DNA of 64,000 nt, taken from the NCBI GenBank assembly GCA_031290985.1, contig JARLJW010000084.1:1-64000 (forward strand). Reading direction: 5' to 3'. Shown here piece by piece: positions 44,881-53,042 of this stretch. This DNA comes from Verrucomicrobiia bacterium (GTDB taxonomy: Bacteria; Verrucomicrobiota; Verrucomicrobiia; Limisphaerales; UBA11358). The position numbers and the translations under genes are program-made. A model generated the notes under the pieces. That model was given only the letters and a program-made list of their open reading frames with translations. It had not been told where the DNA came from and did no database searches. The first letter of the stretch is position 1, and the number at the start of each line of letters is the position of its first letter.

Positions 44881-47540
44881 GCGACCCGCAGTTCCAGAAA
44901 GCCTACGAGGCGCAAAACCGGGCGGACTACGTCACCAACGCCACGGTGGCCACGGTCATCCAGATTCCGCTCAACCTCGCGTGCTCCTTCATGGATCACG
45001 TCATGTATCCCGCCCAGGCGGCGCTGTTCCTGAAGGTCCGCCTGGGCTGCGCCTTGCTGGTCACCTTCGCGTGGCTGCGGTTCAAACTGCACCGCGATCC
45101 GTCCCGGCACCACTTCGGCATCGTCTGGATCATGTGCCCGCTCGTGATGATCCTGTGGATGATCTACATCGCGGATGACCGCTACTCGCCCTACTACGCG
45201 GGGCTGAACATCATCCTGCTCGGCATGGGGCTGCTCACGCCCTGGGCTTACTGGCAAAATTTGTTGATCACCCTGTTCGTGCTCGCCATGTATGTGGTCA
45301 TTTCGCTGGGATCAAAAACCCCCCAGCCCGTCGGTTTTCTGGTCAACAACATCACCTTCCTCGCCGTCACCTCCGCCATCGTCGTCAGCGCCAGCGTGTC
45401 CAGCGCGCGCCAGCGCCTGCGCGAATTCACGCTCCGCTACGAACTGGACAAGAACAAACGCGAGCTGGAAGCCACCAACCACAAGCTCATCGAGCTCGAC
45501 AAGCTCAAGAGCCGGTTCTTCGCCAATGTCAGCCACGAGCTGCGCACCCCGCTCACCCTCCTGCTTGGCCCGCTGGAGGTGCTCATCCAGAAGTTCAGCC
45601 AGTCGGTCGACTCCACTTCGCAGGAAATGCTCGCGACCATGCATGCCAATGGCATGCGCCTCCTCAAGCTCATCAACGACCTGCTCGAGCTCATCCGGCT
45701 GGAGGCCGGCCGGCTCGAGAGCAAGACCGAGCCGCTGCCGGTGATGGACTTCATGAACGGCATCGCCAGCTCCGTCCGCCAGATGGCCCGCGAAAAAAAC
45801 ATCACCTTCGAAACCCATTCCGCCCCCGAGCTCGGCACCATCCTCGCCGACCGCGACAAGCTCGAAAAGATTGTGCTGAACCTCCTGTTCAACGCCCTCA
45901 AATTCACCCCCTCCGGCGGCCGCGTCTGGTTCCTCGCGGAACAAAAAGACGATCAGTTCATCATCGTGGTCGGCGATACGGGGAAAGGCATTGATGGAAA
46001 AAGCCTCCCGTTCGTCTTCGACCGCTTTTGGCAGGAGGACAGCTCCTCCAAGCGCAAATTTCAGGGGGTCGGCATCGGCCTCGCCCTCGTGAAGGAGCTG
46101 ACCGAGATGATGGGTGGTCTCGTCACTGTTCAAAGCCAGCTTGGCAAAGGCGCCACCTTCACCGTCAAACTGCCGTACAAACCCGCCGGCGCCGCCACAC
46201 CGCAAACCCCGGCCGCCGCCCCCGCCCCCGCCCACACCGAGGAGTGGCTCACCAACCTCTACCGCCGCGCGGAGCTGTTTCCCACCGTCACCGTCCCGCG
46301 GCAAACGACCCCCGGCACCACTCTTTTTTCCCGCCGCTCCCAGCGCCCGCTCGTCCTGGTGGCCGATGACGAGCCGGATATGCGCCGTTTTCTCGTCTCG
46401 CAATTGATGGATGACTACGAAGTCATCGAGGCCGCGGACGGCCTGGAGGCCACCGACAAGGCCCAGGAAACCCTGCCGGATGTCATCCTGCTCGACCTCA
46501 TGATGCCCCACAAAGACGGCCTGCAGGTCTGCCGCGAGCTGCGCGAATACGCCCCGACCGCCGGCATCCCCATCATCCTCCTGACCGCCCGGGCCGACGA
46601 AGAGGTCAAGTTCGACGCCCTCCAGATGGGCGCGAATGACTTCCTCGCCAAGCCTTTCTCCTCCACCGAGCTCCAGGCGCGCATCAAGAACCTCATCGAG
46701 TCCCATCATTACCAGCGCCGCCTCACCAAGCAGAACCAGGCGCTGAATGAAGCCATCGAGCAGATCAAGGAAACCGAGATGCAGCTCGTCCAGTCGGAGA
46801 AGCTCTCCTCCCTCGGCCGCATGAGCGCCGGCATCATCCATGAGATCAACAACCCCTTGAATTTCTCCATGACCGGCCTCTTTGCCCTCCGCAACAAGGG
46901 CAAAAAACTCCCGGAGGCGGACCGCCCGGATTACGATGCCATCATCAACGACATCGAGGAAGGCTTGAAGCGCGTGCGCAACATCGTCTCGGACCTGCGC
47001 ACCTTCACCCATCCCGGCGGCGGCACCGGCGAACCGGTCGAGGCGGGCGATGCCGCCGACGCCGCCGTGCGTTTCCTGGGCGGGGAATGGAAGGACACCG
47101 TCGAGATCCATCAGGACATCCCGCCCGCGCAAAATCTCTGGGCCAACCGCAACAAGCTCATCCACGTCCTCGTCAACCTCCTGCAGAACGCCATCGACGC
47201 GTTGCGGGACAAGCAATTTTTCGCCGGGGAGAAACCCCAGATCTGGATCGAGGGCAAAATCGTCGGCGACCGCAGCCTCATCATCGTCCGCGACAACGGC
47301 CCCGGCATCGAACCCAAGATCATGGACAAGATTTTTGACCCCTTCTTCACCACCAAGGAGGTCGGCAAAGGGATGGGACTCGGCCTCAGCATCTGCTACC
47401 GTATCGTGCAAGGCTATGGCGGAAAAATCTCGGTGAAAAGCGAGCCGGGCAAATTCTGCCAGTTCACCCTCGACTTTCCGCTGGATGCCGACGCGGTCAC
47501 CAACCTGGAAATTGAAAATGGACAATCCGTACGACTATAA
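44877..47540 (+). CDS. Membrane hybrid histidine kinase, kinase-receiver-kinase (PhcS-PhcR-like fusion)
   Basis: An 887-residue protein. Residues 20-180 hold about six hydrophobic helices, with no large periplasmic part. A coiled linker leads to kinase 1: His220 in NVSHELRTP, then N-box NLLFNALKF and G-boxes GDTGKGI and GVGIGLAL. A receiver follows (about 490-605; Asp540 in LLDLMMP, Lys in AKPFSS). Kinase 2 has His655 in GIIHEINNPLN, N-box NLLQNAIDAL and DNGPGIEP. The helical sensor without a periplasmic loop suits a hydrophobic ligand. In Ralstonia, PhcS (membrane kinase) and PhcR (receiver plus kinase-like end) are separate; here they look joined. Confidence 0.85.
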   Translation: MSDPQFQKAYEAQNRADYVTNATVATVIQIPLNLACSFMDHVMYPAQAALFLKVRLGCALLVTFAWLRFKLHRDPSRHHFGIVWIMCPLVMILWMIYIADDRYSPYYAGLNIILLGMGLLTPWAYWQNLLITLFVLAMYVVISLGSKTPQPVGFLVNNITFLAVTSAIVVSASVSSARQRLREFTLRYELDKNKRELEATNHKLIELDKLKSRFFANVSHELRTPLTLLLGPLEVLIQKFSQSVDSTSQEMLATMHANGMRLLKLINDLLELIRLEAGRLESKTEPLPVMDFMNGIASSVRQMAREKNITFETHSAPELGTILADRDKLEKIVLNLLFNALKFTPSGGRVWFLAEQKDDQFIIVVGDTGKGIDGKSLPFVFDRFWQEDSSSKRKFQGVGIGLALVKELTEMMGGLVTVQSQLGKGATFTVKLPYKPAGAATPQTPAAAPAPAHTEEWLTNLYRRAELFPTVTVPRQTTPGTTLFSRRSQRPLVLVADDEPDMRRFLVSQLMDDYEVIEAADGLEATDKAQETLPDVILLDLMMPHKDGLQVCRELREYAPTAGIPIILLTARADEEVKFDALQMGANDFLAKPFSSTELQARIKNLIESHHYQRRLTKQNQALNEAIEQIKETEMQLVQSEKLSSLGRMSAGIIHEINNPLNFSMTGLFALRNKGKKLPEADRPDYDAIINDIEEGLKRVRNIVSDLRTFTHPGGGTGEPVEAGDAADAAVRFLGGEWKDTVEIHQDIPPAQNLWANRNKLIHVLVNLLQNAIDALRDKQFFAGEKPQIWIEGKIVGDRSLIIVRDNGPGIEPKIMDKIFDPFFTTKEVGKGMGLGLSICYRIVQGYGGKISVKSEPGKFCQFTLDFPLDADAVTNLEIENGQSVRL

Positions 47541-48771
47541 AAAATTTGCCGTCCTCTACGTGGACGACGAAGAGCGCTCGCTGACCAATTTTGCGCGGGC
47601 CTTCGGCGAGGAATTTCGCGTCTTCACCGCCTCCAGCGCGCAGGCCGGCCTGAAGATTTTCGAGGACCACGCCGATGAGATCGGCATCCTCATGACCGAC
47701 CAGCGCATGCCCGGGGAAAAGGGCGTGTGGCTCCTTGAAAAAGCCCGCCAGTTGCGCCCGCGCGTCCTGCGCATCCTCGTGACCGCCTTCGCGGACATGG
47801 ACGCCGCCATCGCCGCCGTCAACAGCGGCGCCATCTACAAATACGTCTCCAAACCCTGGGACCCGCAGCAGCTCGACATGACCCTCAAGCAGGGCCTCGA
47901 GTTTTTCCTCGTCGCCGCCGAGCGCGACCAGTTGCTCCGCGAAAAAATGTCCGTGCTGCGGAACATGATGATCGCCGACCGCATCGTCAGCCTCGGCCTC
48001 CTGGCCGCCGGCCTCAGCCATCACATCAAAAATTCCATGGTGGCCGTCAAGACCTTCCTCGAACTCGCCCCCATGAAAATGAACGAGGAAAAGGCCAGCA
48101 ACGCCGAGCTGCGCGACCCCGATTTCTGGCGCGACTACCACGCCAACGTCCAGGGCCAGATCGAGAAGATCAACAGTCTCCTCGCCGACCTCCGCTCCGC
48201 CTCGGAAAACAACAAAAACAGCGAGCCGTTCCCGGATGAGATCGTCCTCAAAACCGCCGTCGGCCAGCGGCTCGAAGGCCTCCGCGAAGCCTTCGCCGCC
48301 CGCCGCATTGCCGTGGACAACCAGATTCCCGATGCCCTCCCGCACATGCATGTGGATCGTCCCAAATTCGACCGCCTCTTTGATTTGTTGCTCAAGGACG
48401 AACTCGCCATGCTTCCGGCGGGCAGCCAGATTGTCATCACCGCTGAAGCCCAGGGGCGGGATGTCGCCATCAAGCTCACCGACAACGGCCCCGCCCTGCC
48501 CCTGGCGGCCTTGCAGGTCGTCCTCGACCCTTTCACCGTCACCAGCGGGGTGCCGTCCGAGTATGGCATCAACCTGATGGCCTGCTTCTTCATCGCCCAC
48601 CACCACGGTGGCAAGATCGAGGCGGCCAGCCACCCCGGCGGCAACGTCTTTACCGTCCGCCTGCCCATCAAGCCCGAACGGCAGGTCGTCGCCCCCGCCG
48701 AGGACGCCGATTTCATGAAACGGGCGCTGCTGAATGACAGCCTCTGGGACAAGCTTCTCACCAGCGGCTGA
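47518..48771 (+). CDS. Response regulator with degenerate kinase-like C-terminus (PhcQ-like)
   Basis: A 417-residue protein. Residues 8-125 are a receiver (VLYVDDEERS; phospho-acceptor Asp61 in MTDQRMPG; YVSKPWD). A helical part follows, with LSHHIKNSMV (His168/His169) where a kinase would have its H-box. The ATPase-like part has DNGPAL but lacks the N-box asparagine (RLFDLLLKDEL) and the second Gly-box, so it is probably not an active kinase. Its start overlaps the kinase gene by 23 bases, which implies co-translation. In Ralstonia, PhcQ is likewise a receiver protein ending the phcBSR operon; similarity beyond layout is unproven. Confidence 0.75.
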   Translation: MDNPYDYKKFAVLYVDDEERSLTNFARAFGEEFRVFTASSAQAGLKIFEDHADEIGILMTDQRMPGEKGVWLLEKARQLRPRVLRILVTAFADMDAAIAAVNSGAIYKYVSKPWDPQQLDMTLKQGLEFFLVAAERDQLLREKMSVLRNMMIADRIVSLGLLAAGLSHHIKNSMVAVKTFLELAPMKMNEEKASNAELRDPDFWRDYHANVQGQIEKINSLLADLRSASENNKNSEPFPDEIVLKTAVGQRLEGLREAFAARRIAVDNQIPDALPHMHVDRPKFDRLFDLLLKDELAMLPAGSQIVITAEAQGRDVAIKLTDNGPALPLAALQVVLDPFTVTSGVPSEYGINLMACFFIAHHHGGKIEAASHPGGNVFTVRLPIKPERQVVAPAEDADFMKRALLNDSLWDKLLTSG

Positions 48772-48786
48772 ACCGGGGCGGATCCG

Positions 48787-48804
48787 GGCCGGCGCCGGCC
48801 TTTT
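48787..48804 (+). terminator. Possible terminator after the response regulator gene
   Basis: A 14-bp GC palindrome (ggccggc-gccggcc) is followed by TTTT, 16 bases after the stop codon. The short T run makes it weak. Confidence 0.35.
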
Positions 48805-48870
48805 AGATGGTTTGAATACAGCAATCTGTGGGTTGCCGGCCAACGGCTGAACTATCAGCATAAGTTTCGT

Positions 48871-48899
48871 TTGACGGCGTGGCACGCAACGTGGAAAAT
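48871..48899 (+). promoter_or_regulatory. Possible promoter of the REC-GAF-PAS kinase gene
   Basis: TTGACG (48871-48876), 17 bases, then GAAAAT (48894-48899). The -35 matches well and the -10 matches at four of six. A GAGG site (48951-48954) precedes the ATG at 48961 with good spacing. Confidence 0.25.
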
Positions 48900-48960
48900 G
48901 CTTTTTAGCAGTTACGGAAACCAAATGTGTACGGATTTTTGGATGTTCTAGAGGCACCGA

Positions 48961-50997
48961 ATGAAAACAATCCTGGTTTTATCGCCCCACCCCGATTTTG
49001 CGGAGGCCATCCGCGCGGCGCTCAATGCGGATCAATACCGCATCGTCCACCGCCTCAACGTCGAGGAGGGCGAGCCGCTGCTCGTTCACGGCCTGGTCAG
49101 CACCTGCATTCTGGACGCCGACCTCATGGGCGTGGAAAGCGTCTGGGTCATCGAGCGCCTCCGCCGCCGGGACACCAAGACGCCCATCATCGCCTTCACC
49201 TCGAACGCCCAGTCCGACTGGGAGGAAGAAGCCTTTCTGCGCGGCGTCACGCATGTGCTCTCCAAGCCCGTCCGCACCCGCCTGTTGAATTCGGTCATGG
49301 AACGCCTCGCCGCCGCCGCCGTCCCCGCGCGTTTTACACCCAGCGTTCCGCCCGGCAACACCGCCGTCTTTGCGCGCACGGTGAATGAACCTGACGCCGT
49401 CAACCGTTTCGCCAACACCTCGCAGACCCTCGATGTCCTGCGCGATTTTTCCTCGATCCTCACCCACTCGCTTGACGCCGAGGCGATGCTCAAGCAGTTC
49501 CTGCTCTTCCTCCGGGAAACCCTGAGCGTCAACCGCGCCGGCATTTTCCTGAACCGCCCGTGTGCGCCCCTGACCGAGGTCGTTTCCCACGAAGACTCGC
49601 GCCGCCTCCGTTCCGCCTCCGCCATCGGCCTCGCCTCCGGCCTCCTTGAACACTTTGAACTCTCCCTGGACTCCGGCATCGGCGCCCAGATCGCGCGCCT
49701 CGGCCGCATCCTCCGCCGCGACAGCGATGAAGCCCGGGCCGACAGCGAAACCCAGAAGGAATTTGAACTCCTCGGCGCGCAGGTCGCCGTGCCGATCCTC
49801 GACCGCGACGTGATTGTCGGCGTCGCCGTGTTTGACGGCCGCGTCACCGGCGAACCGCTCGTCAACGTCGAGCTCGAGCTCATCTTCCGCCTCCTCGAAC
49901 AGGTCGGCCTCGGCCTGCGCAACATCTGGCTGCACGACCAGCTCGCGGGCAACCACGAGATGATGTCCAACGTCCTCCGTGAACTCAGCAGCGCCTGCAT
50001 CGTCGTCGGCCGCGACCTCAAGGTGCTCCACGCCAACAAGGCCGCCCGCCGCCATTTCGGCCGCAAAAACGAACGCAGCGGCGGACTCGAATTCAGCGAC
50101 CTCCCGCAGCAGCTCGGCTCCAAGATTTATCAGGTCTTGAAAACCGGCTCCGCCCTCGAACCCTTCCGGTATGAACCGGAAAACTCGCCGGGCATGGTTT
50201 ACAACGTCAGCATCGTCCCCTTTCAACGCGGCAGCTCCGCCATGCCCTCCTCGGCCCTGCTCACCGCCGATGACCTCACGCAAAGCGAACAGCTCCGCAA
50301 GCTCGAGGTCGAGACCGCCAACCTCCGCCTGGTCCGCACCATGGCCGACCGCATGGCCCACGAGATCGGCAACGCCATGGTGCCCCTCTCCACGCACCAG
50401 CAGTTGATCGCCGAAAAATTTGACGACGCCGAATTCCGCGAATCGCTCGACCTCGCCATGGGCGAAGGCGTCAAGCGCGTTTCCCGGCTCATCAACCAGA
50501 TGCGCTTCCTCGCCCGTGACGGCCACATCGAGGAGGAAGCCTTCCCCATCGAGAAGGTCATCGAAGAAGCCTACCAGGATGCCATGCGCCAGCAGCCGGC
50601 TGTCGGCGCGCAACTGAAGATGGACCACCCCGGCAAACCTTTCATCATCACCGGCGACCGCGCCGCGCTGCGCCACGCCCTCTCCGAGATCATGCTGAAC
50701 GCCCTGCAGGCCAACCCCAAGTCTCCGCAGATCGGCGTTAAATTCCAGACCGAAGGCGCCCTTGGCGGCCGCGCCCTCACCATCGAGGTGCAGGACAACG
50801 GCGCCGGCTTCACCGCCGACGCCGCCAAAAAAGTTCCCGCCCCGTTTTACACCACCCGCAGCGTCGGCCTCGGCCTCCGCCTGGCCGTCACCCACAAAAT
50901 AATCGAGAACCACCACGGCAAACTCGAGATCGTCCCCTCGCCCTCCGGCATCGTCCGCGTCTCCCTGCCCATCGAGCAGGCCGCCGGTCAGGCCTGA
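48961..50997 (+). CDS. Histidine kinase with receiver, GAF and PAS domains
   Basis: A 678-residue cytoplasmic protein. Residues 3-115 are a receiver (TILVLSPHPDF; Asp52 in CILDADLMG; LSKPV). Residues 155-320 look like a GAF domain (DFSSILTHSLDAEAMLKQFLLFL... LGAQVAVPILDRDVIVGVAVFD). A PAS-like segment (about 335-430; ELSSACIVVGRDLKVLHANKAA) precedes the kinase. His467 lies in RMAHEIGNAMVP, the N-box is EIMLNALQANP, and the G-boxes are DNGAGF and SVGLGLRLAV. It follows the Phc-like genes on the same strand after 189 bases, with its own probable promoter. It may take part in the same relay. Confidence 0.85.
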   Translation: MKTILVLSPHPDFAEAIRAALNADQYRIVHRLNVEEGEPLLVHGLVSTCILDADLMGVESVWVIERLRRRDTKTPIIAFTSNAQSDWEEEAFLRGVTHVLSKPVRTRLLNSVMERLAAAAVPARFTPSVPPGNTAVFARTVNEPDAVNRFANTSQTLDVLRDFSSILTHSLDAEAMLKQFLLFLRETLSVNRAGIFLNRPCAPLTEVVSHEDSRRLRSASAIGLASGLLEHFELSLDSGIGAQIARLGRILRRDSDEARADSETQKEFELLGAQVAVPILDRDVIVGVAVFDGRVTGEPLVNVELELIFRLLEQVGLGLRNIWLHDQLAGNHEMMSNVLRELSSACIVVGRDLKVLHANKAARRHFGRKNERSGGLEFSDLPQQLGSKIYQVLKTGSALEPFRYEPENSPGMVYNVSIVPFQRGSSAMPSSALLTADDLTQSEQLRKLEVETANLRLVRTMADRMAHEIGNAMVPLSTHQQLIAEKFDDAEFRESLDLAMGEGVKRVSRLINQMRFLARDGHIEEEAFPIEKVIEEAYQDAMRQQPAVGAQLKMDHPGKPFIITGDRAALRHALSEIMLNALQANPKSPQIGVKFQTEGALGGRALTIEVQDNGAGFTADAAKKVPAPFYTTRSVGLGLRLAVTHKIIENHHGKLEIVPSPSGIVRVSLPIEQAAGQA

Positions 50998-51015
50998 TGC
51001 ATTTTACAAAAACAA

Positions 51016-51045
51016 AAAACCCGCAGGCCTGAACCTGCGGGTTTT
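51016..51045. terminator. Bidirectional Rho-independent terminator
   Basis: A perfect 12-bp stem (51016-51027 with 51034-51045, 'aaaacccgcagg' and its complement) has a 6-base loop. A-rich and T-rich flanks on both sides let it end the kinase transcript (plus) and the ferredoxin transcript (minus). Confidence 0.9.
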
Positions 51046-51064
51046 GCTTTTAAAATTAGCTGGA

Positions 51065-51295
51065 TCAGCCGTTGTCGCCGATCGCTTCCACCGGGCAGCC
51101 TTCTTTGGCTTCCTTGCAGCGCGCTTCCTCGTCGGGCGAGGTCGGCTGCTTGTAGACGAAGGAATAACCGCCGTCATCGTTGCGTTTGAAATTGTCCGGG
51201 GCGGTTTCGCGGCACAGGTCGCAGTCGATGCACTGGTTGTCCACGTAGTATTTGCCGGTGATATTCTCTGGATATTTGTTTGCTACATCAGCCAT
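51065..51295 (-). CDS. Single-cluster ferredoxin
   Basis: A 76-residue [4Fe-4S] or [3Fe-4S] ferredoxin. The cluster motif is CIDCDLC (about 22-28), and a distal ligand lies in EGCPVEAIG near the end; APDNFKRND between them is typical of the short D-type ferredoxins. It carries single electrons in the cytoplasm. The partner is not encoded nearby. It ends at the bidirectional terminator and is divergent from pyk. Confidence 0.88.
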   Translation of the reverse strand: MADVANKYPENITGKYYVDNQCIDCDLCRETAPDNFKRNDDGGYSFVYKQPTSPDEEARCKEAKEGCPVEAIGDNG

Positions 51296-51414
51296 AAATT
51301 TAGTTTTAAGTTAGGTTGTCATTATGACATTTGCGCCAGTCATGGCAAGCGGGATTTGTGATTCTTCCGGGATAAAAAACTTTTTTTTAGCATTAACACG
51401 GCTATTTTAACCCC

Positions 51415-52833
51415 ATGCGACAAGGACAAACGCGCCGGACGAAAATCGTTTCCACCCTCGGCCCCGCCACCGATTCCGCCGCCATGATCGGCAAGCTCAT
51501 GGATGCGGGCGTCAACATCTTCCGCCTGAACATGTCCCACGCCCCGCACGACTGGGTCCGCCGCGTGTTTGCCGACATCCGGGCCGAGTCCACCAAACGC
51601 GCCCGCCATTACGGCATCCTCATGGACACCCAGGGCCCCGCCATCCGCACCGGCGACATCGCCGTCCCCCTCGACCTCCAGCCCGGCCAGAAATTCACCC
51701 TGACCGTCCGCGGCGAAAAACGCGAGGAAGAGCATTCCGTGGACGTGAACTACGAAAATTTCGTCAACGACATCAGCGTCGGCGACGTCGTCCTCATCGA
51801 CAACGGCACCATCCAGATGAAGGTGCTCGCCAAGACCGGCAACAAGGTGGAATGCGAGGTCCTCACCGAAGGCAAGCTCGGCAGCCGCCGGCACATCAAC
51901 CTCCCCGGCGTCAAGGTCAGCCTCCCCGCCCTCACCTCCAAGGACATCAAGGATGTGAAGCTCGGCCTGGAACTCGGCGTGGATTTCATCGCCCTCTCCT
52001 TCGTCCGCGAATCCCGCGACCTCCTCCAGCTCCGCGAAATGTTCGAGGAAGGCAAGCCCCATCCCCTCGTCATCGCCAAGATCGAGGACCAGGAAGCCAT
52101 CAAGAATCTCGAGGCCATCATCCATGAAGCCGATGGCATCATGGTCGCCCGCGGCGACCTCGGCATTGAGATCCCCTACGAGGAACTCCCCATCGTCCAG
52201 CGGCGCATCGTCAAAACCTGCCTGCGGATCGGGCGGCCCGTCATCGTCGCCACCCACATGCTCGAAAGCATGATCGATTCCCCCATGCCCACCCGCGCCG
52301 AGGTCACCGACGTCTCCAACGCCGTCTTCGAGGAGACCGATGCCATCATGCTCAGCGGCGAAACCACCGTCGGCAAATACCCGCTCAAATGCATCGAAGT
52401 CTTTGACAAGATCGCCACCCGCACCGAACGCAGCGGCAACGCGCTGTTCCACGATGCCGCCGAGCTGACCAGCGCCCGTCAAAAACTGGTGAAAAGCGCC
52501 GTCGTCATGGCCAACGAACTCAAGGCCGCCGCCCTGCTCTCCTTCACGCGCCACGGCCACATGGCCAGCTACGCCTCCTGGATGCGCCCGCGCTACTCCC
52601 CCATCTTTGCGTTGTGCGACAACCAAAAAACCGCGAACGAGCTCACCCTTAACTGGGGCGTCACCCCCTTCGTCATGGAATTCGATTTCATCGACCCGCA
52701 AAACACCATCGAAAACGGCTTGAAGATGCTCACCGAACTAGGCCGCCTGCATAAGGGCGAAACGGTGGTCATCATCGGCGCCATCTCCGTCGGCACTGAA
52801 ATCGTGGACGCCATCCAGATGCGCACCATCTGA
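51415..52833 (+). CDS. pyk: Pyruvate kinase
   Basis: The 472-residue enzyme transfers phosphate from phosphoenolpyruvate to ADP in the last step of glycolysis. TKIVSTLGPATDSAAMI, VNIFRLNMSHAPH, the catalytic loop IAKIEDQEAIKNLEAI, VARGDLGIEIPYEELP and ATHMLESMIDSPMPTRAE are all present. MLSGETTVGKYP is the late block. The C-terminal domain is complete. It stands alone with no neighbouring glycolytic gene. Confidence 0.95.
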   Translation: MRQGQTRRTKIVSTLGPATDSAAMIGKLMDAGVNIFRLNMSHAPHDWVRRVFADIRAESTKRARHYGILMDTQGPAIRTGDIAVPLDLQPGQKFTLTVRGEKREEEHSVDVNYENFVNDISVGDVVLIDNGTIQMKVLAKTGNKVECEVLTEGKLGSRRHINLPGVKVSLPALTSKDIKDVKLGLELGVDFIALSFVRESRDLLQLREMFEEGKPHPLVIAKIEDQEAIKNLEAIIHEADGIMVARGDLGIEIPYEELPIVQRRIVKTCLRIGRPVIVATHMLESMIDSPMPTRAEVTDVSNAVFEETDAIMLSGETTVGKYPLKCIEVFDKIATRTERSGNALFHDAAELTSARQKLVKSAVVMANELKAAALLSFTRHGHMASYASWMRPRYSPIFALCDNQKTANELTLNWGVTPFVMEFDFIDPQNTIENGLKMLTELGRLHKGETVVIIGAISVGTEIVDAIQMRTI

Positions 52834-53042
52834 CCGTTCCGCCCATCGTCTGCCAAAAGCCCTGCGCGATGAACCCGGTTGCGCAGCAACGTGGTGACCC
52901 GTCCCGCACAAATCGGCGGAAAAACCATCCAGCCTGGCGCGCCACATCTTGAATCCACCCCCGCCTAATTTTCACACCTATTTGCCGCGTCACCATAACA
53001 GTGGAGGATGACGTCGGTTTGTGGACGGGTTAGATTGTCTGC

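Noticed and set aside
45312-47525. A 737-codon open frame antisense to the hybrid kinase gene
   Set aside because: The sense strand has complete kinase and receiver motifs; the antisense product is Gly/Asp/Glu-rich, as expected from the complement of GC-rich coding DNA. The same applies to the long antisense frames at 13232-14992 and 48979-50916.
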